Assembly: GCA_036274645.1 (NCBI GenBank)
Contig: DASUFH010000235.1
Location: 1 to 7,244 of the forward strand
DNA: 7,244 nucleotides
Source of the DNA: DASUFH01 sp036274645
Lineage (GTDB): Bacteria; Acidobacteriota; Terriglobia; 20CM-2-55-15
Direction of reading: 5' to 3'
In this document: positions 1 to 4,605 of the stretch, piece by piece
How the letters are laid out: each line of letters begins with the position of its first letter
How positions within the stretch are numbered: position 1 is the stretch's first letter
Translations under genes and position numbers: made by a program
The notes under the pieces: generated by a model
The model's input: only the letters and a program-made list of their open reading frames with translations
Told to the model about the DNA's origin: nothing
The model's database searches: none

Positions 1-1095
1 CACTCCCCGTATTTCGAACTGACCGCTGGCATCGACGCGATGCGGATAGGTCAACCCCGGAACCGGATCTCCATCGGAGCCGAGAAACGTCAGCTGAACG
101 CTGGAAAAGTCCGACTGGACGCCCGCGACCCGCCCTTTGATCGAAACGACTTTCGAACTCTGGAACGCCATGTTGATCCCATCAATGTCGGAACCTTCGA
201 CGCGCACGATCCGGGCGTCGGCCAGGGTCGGCCCGCCCGGAAAGTACATCGCGCGATAACCGTCATCGTGAATCGCAATATTCGGATTCCGTGGGAGTCC
301 CGACCCCGATGCGCTGTAAGCGCTGCTGTAGCTGGCCGCCACGTAGTAATCGCCGGGGCTGAGCCAGGCAAGCCGATACTCTCCGCGGTCGCCGGTAACG
401 GCAGTCTGGGCAAGTTTCAATTCGCGGCCGATGGGCGTGTATCGCACCCGGTAGGCTTCGACCAGCGCCGCCGGCACGGGAGCCTGGACCGGATCGGTGA
501 CGATTCCGGTGACTGCGGGCGCCGGCCGCATCGGGACAACCACCTCGACGGTTTTACCGGGATCGACCACCACCACGCTGCCGTATTGATTCACGCCGCG
601 CTGTCCGTAAGCCGAGCGAATGAACCCTTCACGCTCGGCGATCAACGTGTAACGCCCGGGGCGGACGCCGGACATAAGAAATCGGCCATCGCGATCCGCG
701 TCGGCCGTGCGGTAATTGTTGCGGGCGCGCAGTTCCTTCTGAGCGGCGGGGTCCGGCTCCAGAACGGCCAGCGCGTCGAGTCCGGTCAGCTCGAGCGGAA
801 CCAACTCGACGCGCGCGCGGCTCAGCCCTTCCATCGTCCCGGCTCGCGTCACCACACCGATGATTGCGCCGGTCGCCACTCGGACAGGCTGCGGCCTGTC
901 TCCAGTTTGACCATTGCCGGCCGGCGCCGGAAGGATCGGCGGGAGCGTCTCCGGCGGCGCGCCATTGATGAACGTCGAATTGCGTGGATCGACGCCGCGC
1001 TGGCCGCGCGGCGCCTGGGCCGCTCCGGCAACCAGAGCTGCAGTTGCGGCGATAAACAGAAGACTGCCCCCGATTCCCTGCTTCATCACCTTCAT
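1..1095 (-). CDS. Secreted carboxypeptidase-regulatory-like repeat protein, C-terminus cut by window edge
   Basis: This frame is open for 365 codons from ATG 1095 to base 1 with no stop, so the gene continues beyond the left edge. The N-terminus is a Sec-type signal peptide: MKVMKQ, then a hydrophobic stretch at residues 8-23, and a likely cleavage in AGAAQA near residues 25-28. A Pro/Gly-rich linker follows (about 29-72). Next come tandem beta-sandwich units resembling the carboxypeptidase regulatory-like family: about 76-165 (GVVTRAG; DRDGRFLMSGVRPGRYTLIA), about 194-257 (GIVTDP; GDRGEYRLAWLSPGDYYVAA), and a third starting at about 315 that is cut by the edge. The ATG at 1095 is preferred because GGCGAGG (1105-1111) lies 9 nt upstream. 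A second in-frame ATG at 1086 has poorer spacing. Such proteins are common and numerous in Acidobacteriota and are thought to be periplasmic or surface-bound. No catalytic residues are visible and the ligand is unknown. The missing C-terminus could carry more repeats or another domain. Confidence 0.88.
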   Translation of the reverse strand, partial: MKVMKQGIGGSLLFIAATAALVAGAAQAPRGQRGVDPRNSTFINGAPPETLPPILPAPAGNGQTGDRPQPVRVATGAIIGVVTRAGTMEGLSRARVELVPLELTGLDALAVLEPDPAAQKELRARNNYRTADADRDGRFLMSGVRPGRYTLIAEREGFIRSAYGQRGVNQYGSVVVVDPGKTVEVVVPMRPAPAVTGIVTDPVQAPVPAALVEAYRVRYTPIGRELKLAQTAVTGDRGEYRLAWLSPGDYYVAASYSSAYSASGSGLPRNPNIAIHDDGYRAMYFPGGPTLADARIVRVEGSDIDGINMAFQSSKVVSIKGRVAGVQSDFSSVQLTFLGSDGDPVPGLTYPHRVDASGQFEIRGV

Positions 1096-1355
1096 GACCC
1101 ACGTCCTCGCCGCGGAGTTCGACCATTTGAGCACAACTCACTTGAATGGGAACAGCCTCGAATCAAAGCCTCCGCCAAAAGCAACCGGCTGGAGTGCTAT
1201 GATCCACGCATTCCCTGAAGGCAGCGTAATTTTCCGTTGTCGGCGAATCGCCTCCATCGCTTGTCATTCCTTCGCTAAAATCACATCCGTTCAGACTGGT
1301 CAGCGCAACCGATCGATAGACATTACCGGAGGCATTCAGAACGGAGAAGTCTTCC
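1096..1355. other. Divergent intergenic spacer, 260 bp, no confident promoter
   Basis: This spacer separates two divergently transcribed genes, so it should contain promoters in both directions. The only recognisable signals are the ribosome binding sites: GGCGAGG at 1105-1111 for the minus-strand gene, and GGAGAAG at 1343-1349 for the plus-strand gene. I could not find a well-spaced -35/-10 pair on either strand. TTGTCA at 1261-1266 resembles a -35 box but has no good -10 partner. An 11-bp odd palindrome, GGCGAATCGCC (1242-1252), could be an operator, but it is short enough to be chance. Confidence 0.4.
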
Positions 1356-1763
1356 ATGAGCATCAAATCGAAACTTGCCGGCGGCGCGATCGTTGTCGTG
1401 GCGGCTTTTCTCGCCGGCTTCCTTCCGCAATACCTGGAGAGTAGCCGGCTGCGGACCGAACTCGACGTCGCCCAGCGGCAGACGGCGATCGACAAAACGC
1501 GCGTGATGGCCGGCCGCATTCTGCTGGAGGCATCCCGGCAGAACTACGGCTCCGCGCAGGATGCGTCGGCGCGATACTTCAACGCCCTGCGGGAACTTGC
1601 CGAGAAGCCGGAAAACACGGAAATGAAGACGTCCCTGCTGGAGTTGTTGAACGCGCGGGATTCAATCACCAGCAGTCTCGCTCAGGGCGATCCTGCGGTC
1701 GTCATGGAACTACAGACCTTGATGCAGCGCACCTACGACTTACCCGACGCGAGGGCGCGGTGA
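1356..1763 (+). CDS. Small membrane-anchored helical protein, unknown function
   Basis: This is a 135-residue protein with a single N-terminal hydrophobic segment (residues 8-24, AGGAIVVVAAFLAGFLP) after a short basic start (MSIKSK). It fits a signal anchor with the bulk of the protein in the periplasm. There is no lipobox cysteine. The remainder (about 28-127) is polar, rich in Ala, Leu, Glu, Gln and Arg, and predicted helical, with coiled-coil-like stretches at about 28-60 and 68-105. The start is well supported: GGAGAAG (1343-1349) lies 6 nt before the ATG, and no other start fits better. The stop is TGA at 1761-1763. The gene is divergent from the secreted repeat protein and convergent with tex, so it is probably monocistronic. 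I do not recognise a named family. The architecture resembles uncharacterised small proteins I associate with Acidobacteriota, but that link is an impression. No function can be assigned. Confidence 0.82.
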   Translation: MSIKSKLAGGAIVVVAAFLAGFLPQYLESSRLRTELDVAQRQTAIDKTRVMAGRILLEASRQNYGSAQDASARYFNALRELAEKPENTEMKTSLLELLNARDSITSSLAQGDPAVVMELQTLMQRTYDLPDARAR

Positions 1764-1773
1764 GGCGTGAAAT

Positions 1774-1797
1774 CGTGGGCTCCCCTATCGACCCACG
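1774..1797 (+). terminator. Weak stem-loop just after the small-protein stop
   Basis: CGTGGG (1774-1779) can pair with CCCACG (1792-1797) around a 12-nt loop, starting 10 nt after the stop codon. The position suits transcription termination. However, the stem is only 6 bp and no T-tract follows, so it is not a canonical intrinsic terminator. Confidence 0.22.
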
Positions 1798-1830
1798 TGC
1801 CGCTCGGAACCGGTGTTATGGCAAGTCATA

Positions 1831-1889
1831 GGACCTGTGAAAACAATGAAAGCCGTCGGAACAGGGCTGCTGCATTTTTTCACAGGTCC
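1831..1889. repeat. 59-bp unit bounded by a perfect 13-bp inverted repeat
   Basis: GGACCTGTGAAAA (1831-1843) is exactly reverse-complemented by TTTTCACAGGTCC (1877-1889), with a 33-nt interior. The interior can form a smaller AGCC/GGCT stem (1851-1854 with 1865-1868). The unit lies between the convergent 3' ends of the small-protein gene and tex. It could act as a bidirectional transcription barrier, but no T-tract follows the stem on either strand and the loop is large. A non-autonomous palindromic repeat or a regulator site are alternatives. The arms and their spacing are directly visible; the role is inference. Confidence 0.7.
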
Positions 1890-1909
1890 ACAGGCGGAGA
1901 CACCGGCTG

Positions 1910-1972
1910 CGGTAGCCAGCTCTTCCACTGCCGGCTTCTCTGCCAACGCGGGAGGCTTCCCTCTCGCTACCG
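1910..1972. repeat. 63-bp unit bounded by a 7-bp inverted repeat, next to tex 3' end
   Basis: CGGTAGC (1910-1916) pairs with GCTACCG (1966-1972), enclosing 49 nt. The interior holds GGAGGCTTCC-type partial self-complementarity at 1951-1960. The unit ends 2 bp before the last base of the tex stop codon (1975-1977) and begins 20 bp after the preceding inverted repeat. Seven-base arms at this distance are only weakly significant alone. The adjacency to a similar-sized unit and to the gene end is what makes it worth noting. It could contribute to tex 3' end formation. Confidence 0.35.
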
Positions 1973-1974
1973 TC

Positions 1975-4338
1975 TTACGATTTCTTCCACCGCGACAGCT
2001 GTTCCGTAAATGGATTATTGAAGGGTTTGGGCGCCGGCTTCCGCTCTTCGCGAAGACGGTTCCCGGGCGTTCGTGTGGGCGCGGCGGGCGTTGACCGGGG
2101 CTGGGGCGCCGCGCTCTTCATCGTCAGGGCGATCTGGCGCTTTTCGAGGTTGACCTCCAGGACGCGCACCGAGACGCGGTCTCCGGGGTTCACCACCTCG
2201 CGCGGATCCTTCACGAACCGGTCCGACAGTTGGGAAATATGCACGAGGCCGTCCTGATGGACGCCGATGTCGACGAATGCCCCGAAGTTTGTAACGTTTG
2301 TCACAATGCCGGGACACACCATACCCGCTTTCAGGTCGGCTACCGCGTGAACGTCTTCGCGATACGAAAACGCCTGAAACTCGCTGCGTGGATCCCGTCC
2401 CGGTTTGGAGAGTTCCTGAACGATATCCGCAAAGGTGAATTCACCGATCTCGCGCTGGAACGCCCGATCCTGTTTGACGAGCGCTACTCCGCTGCCGGTA
2501 AGTTCACCCACTGCTTTCCCCAGGCGCGCCGCGAGCCCCTCGAGTTGCGCGTAACGTTCCGGATGAACGCCGGTGTTGTCCAGTGGATGGGCCGCGTTCG
2601 GAATGCGCAGAAATCCCGCGGCCTGCTCGAACGCTTTCCTGCTGAAGCGCGAAATGTCCAGCAACTGCGTTCGGGAACTGAACAATCCTGCGGTGTTCCG
2701 GTGATCCACGATCTTTTTCGCCAGTGACGGCCCGATGCCGGCGACACGCTCCAGCAGGTGATAGGACGCCGTATTGAGATTCACTCCAACGGAGTTCACA
2801 CACGAGTCGACGACGAAATCGAGTTCCTTCTTTAAAGCGGGCTGCGAGACATCATGCTGGTACTGGCCGACGCCAATGCTTTTGGGATCGACCTTGACGA
2901 GTTCGGCCAGGGGATCCTGGAGACGCCGCGCAATCGAGATCGCGCCGCGTACCGTGAGATCAAGGCCGGGAAATTCCTCTCGCGCCGTCTCGCTCGCGCT
3001 GTAGATGCTCGCGCCCGACTCGTTGACCATCACGACCGGGACATTCGCCATACCTGCGTCCCTGAGCGTCTCACGGATAAACGTTTCGGTTTCGCGGCCC
3101 GCAGTTCCATTGCCGACAGCGATCGCGCGTATATTCGAAGCCGCCACCGTATCCGTCAGCAGCTTGCGCGATCGGGCCTTCTCGCCTTCGCTCTGGGTAT
3201 GCATCACCGTGCTCGCGATGTATTTGCCCGCGTCATCGACCACCGCAAGTTTGCATCCGGTGCGGATGCCGGGATCGACGCCGAGAACGGCTTTGGCCCC
3301 GAGCGGCGCCGCCACGAGGAGCTTGCGCAGATTCTCGGCAAATACCTTGATGGCCGCCGCGTCGGCGGCATCCTTCAACGCCCGGTGAATCTCCGACTCG
3401 ATTGCCGGCGCAACGAACACGCGGAGCGCGAACTTTGCCGCGCGGAGCAGCAGATCGCGAACCGCTCCCTCGACCGATGGCGCATCCGGCGGAACAGCGA
3501 AAGCCTCGCTCTCGAAACGCGCCAGCAGACCGGCGTCGAACGCCGGATCGGGTTCGAGCGTCCCGCTCTCACCCGTAGCCGTCAATGCGCCGCCAAGCCC
3601 CAGACTCAGTTCCTCTTCCATCCATCCGCGCCGCATGGCGAGGTATCGGTGCGAATTCTCCGGCCTCAGCAGGCTGCGGATCGATTCGCAGTGGCTGAAA
3701 TAGCGATCGAATTTGCTGTGCGGTTTCGCCTTCGCTCCCCTGATCGTCCGTACAGAGCCGAGATCGAACATCTGCCGACGCGTGTACTCGCGCAGGGCCG
3801 GCGTTTCGGAAAGACGCTCGACGAGGATGTCCTGCGCGCCCTGAATGGCTGTGGCCGCGTCGACGATCTTGGCGTCGGGGTTGTAGAAAGCAAGCGCGAA
3901 GGTTTCGAGCGTCTGACCGGGACCGGCGATGGCCGCGCCATGTCCCAGAGCCCAGACCCATTCGGCCAACGGCTCGAGTCCCGCTTCGCGCGCGACGGTT
4001 GCTTTCGTCTTGCGCTTCGTCTTGTACGGCAGGTACAGGTCTTCCAGGGAATCGAGATTGAATGTGGTGAGAATCCGTCCCTTCAGGTCATCGGTCAGCT
4101 TCCCCTGCCGTTCGATCTCTTCAATAATGAAGGTCTGGCGCTTGATCGTCTCGTCCCAGCGGGACCTGGCGTCGATCACCTGCTGGATCGCCACCTCGTC
4201 GAGATTGCCCGTTTGTTCTTTCCGGTATCGCGCAATGAAAGGGACCGTTCCACCTTCCTCCGTCAGTCGAAGGACAGCCTGTGCGGAATGAAGATGGATT
4301 GTGGGATGCAAAGTCTGGAACCAGGAATCAAAAGTCAT
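1975..4338 (-). CDS. tex: Tex family RNA-binding transcription accessory protein
   Basis: The product is a complete 787-residue protein, the normal length for bacterial Tex (about 780). Tex is a cytoplasmic nucleic-acid-binding factor related to eukaryotic Spt6 and linked to transcription and RNA metabolism (family knowledge). The domains appear in the expected order. The helical Tex N-terminal region is about 1-190, with VPFIARYRKE at 32-41 and LEDLYLPYK at 98-106. A YqgF/RNase H-like fold covers about 347-470 (GVDPGIRTGCKLAVVD, 353-368). Helix-hairpin-helix motifs lie at about 517-580 (VAGIGPSLAKKIVDHR, 532-547). An S1 domain spans about 670-740 (NVTNFGAFVDIGVHQDGLVH, 681-700). The last 47 residues (741-787) form a Pro/Arg/Lys-rich tail. 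No Shine-Dalgarno is visible before ATG 4338. The frame is open back to a TAA at about 4457, but that stretch has no ATG or GTG and no conserved sequence, so the ATG is kept. It is codirectional with, and 267 bp downstream of, the macroglobulin gene, so it may have its own promoter. Confidence 0.97.
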   Translation of the reverse strand: MTFDSWFQTLHPTIHLHSAQAVLRLTEEGGTVPFIARYRKEQTGNLDEVAIQQVIDARSRWDETIKRQTFIIEEIERQGKLTDDLKGRILTTFNLDSLEDLYLPYKTKRKTKATVAREAGLEPLAEWVWALGHGAAIAGPGQTLETFALAFYNPDAKIVDAATAIQGAQDILVERLSETPALREYTRRQMFDLGSVRTIRGAKAKPHSKFDRYFSHCESIRSLLRPENSHRYLAMRRGWMEEELSLGLGGALTATGESGTLEPDPAFDAGLLARFESEAFAVPPDAPSVEGAVRDLLLRAAKFALRVFVAPAIESEIHRALKDAADAAAIKVFAENLRKLLVAAPLGAKAVLGVDPGIRTGCKLAVVDDAGKYIASTVMHTQSEGEKARSRKLLTDTVAASNIRAIAVGNGTAGRETETFIRETLRDAGMANVPVVMVNESGASIYSASETAREEFPGLDLTVRGAISIARRLQDPLAELVKVDPKSIGVGQYQHDVSQPALKKELDFVVDSCVNSVGVNLNTASYHLLERVAGIGPSLAKKIVDHRNTAGLFSSRTQLLDISRFSRKAFEQAAGFLRIPNAAHPLDNTGVHPERYAQLEGLAARLGKAVGELTGSGVALVKQDRAFQREIGEFTFADIVQELSKPGRDPRSEFQAFSYREDVHAVADLKAGMVCPGIVTNVTNFGAFVDIGVHQDGLVHISQLSDRFVKDPREVVNPGDRVSVRVLEVNLEKRQIALTMKSAAPQPRSTPAAPTRTPGNRLREERKPAPKPFNNPFTEQLSRWKKS

Positions 4339-4393
4339 GCGCCATTGAGAATAGCGGAGACACGCCCGCCGGAAAACGGTATTCCAGCGGCTT

Positions 4394-4439
4394 GATCCTT
4401 GTGGCTGAACAGGAAGGACATTCAGCGATCGATGAGCGA
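4394..4439 (-). pseudogene. 46-bp degenerate copy of part of the macroglobulin thioester-domain coding sequence
   Basis: Bases 4394-4439 match 5304-5349 inside the neighbouring macroglobulin gene at 40 of 46 positions, in the same orientation and without gaps. Read in the parent frame on the minus strand, it gives SLIDR, a TGA stop, MSFLFSHKD. The gene reads SLIDRGLVFLFRHKD (residues 630-644). Of the six differences, four fall only at codon first positions or hit both first and second positions, and one creates the stop, so the copy is not under coding constraint. Similarity fades on both sides. It is best described as a relic of a partial duplication, or of another macroglobulin paralogue once located here. 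It is too short to encode anything. Confidence 0.6.
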
Positions 4440-4459
4440 CTGCCGCTCGGATTATTTAG

Positions 4460-4478
4460 GGTCTGTCCAGGTCTGTCC
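4460..4478. repeat. GGTCTGTCC direct repeat with 10-bp period
   Basis: GGTCTGTCC occurs at 4460-4468 and again at 4470-4478, separated by one A. On the minus strand the outer copy reads GGGGACAGACC, which resembles the GGGGACAGAC core often found in repetitive palindromic elements near RAYT/IS200-like transposases (general knowledge, not searched). The one-helical-turn spacing would also suit a direct-repeat operator upstream of tex, whose start lies about 120 bp away. No transposase gene is present in the window. Confidence 0.5.
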
Positions 4479-4513
4479 CCGTATTTCCCCATTCCCGATA
4501 TTTCGGAGCGGAT

Positions 4514-4534
4514 GGGCGGTCATATAGACCGCCC
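4514..4534. repeat. Strong 8-bp hairpin palindrome between macroglobulin and tex
   Basis: GGGCGGTC (4514-4521) and GACCGCCC (4527-4534) are perfect complements around a 5-nt ATATA loop, giving a very stable GC-rich hairpin. It lies about 72 nt downstream of the macroglobulin stop and about 176 bp upstream of tex. No T-tract follows on the minus strand, so it is not a textbook intrinsic terminator. It could still cause pausing or stabilise the macroglobulin mRNA 3' end. Its compact form, next to the direct repeat, also fits a dispersed REP-type element. Confidence 0.6.
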
Positions 4535-4605
4535 CTACAAGGAGACGGGCTCAAAGGCTGCCGTTCGGCGCTCGTTAAAGTGAATGACGGGTAAACAAAA
4601 CGCTC

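Noticed and set aside
40..1218. Plus-strand 392-residue open frame opposite the secreted repeat protein
   Set aside because: The opposite strand reads a coherent signal peptide and carboxypeptidase-regulatory-like repeats. This frame has an Arg/Gly/His-rich shadow composition and no recognisable domain.
1163..1519. Minus-strand 118-residue open frame overlapping the small protein
   Set aside because: It covers the divergent spacer and overlaps the start of a well-supported plus-strand gene. It has no ribosome binding site or domain evidence.
1894..1903. GCGGAGACAC shared with 4354-4363 in the other spacer
   Set aside because: A 10-base match is expected several times by chance in a window of this size, and the flanks do not align.
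1813..2094. Plus-strand 93-residue open frame over the inverted repeats and the tex 3' end
   Set aside because: It runs through both hairpin units and into the tex coding sequence, with no ribosome binding site and no recognisable protein.
2854..4395. Plus-strand 513-residue open frame antisense to tex
   Set aside because: Tex is unambiguous across the whole span. The antisense frame is Arg-rich, has no motif, and arises from GC-rich codon third positions.
4281..4583. Plus-strand 100-residue open frame in the tex upstream spacer
   Set aside because: Its VAEQE..SAIDER segment resembles only the antisense reading of the macroglobulin gene, which is explained by the 46-bp relic copy on the minus strand.
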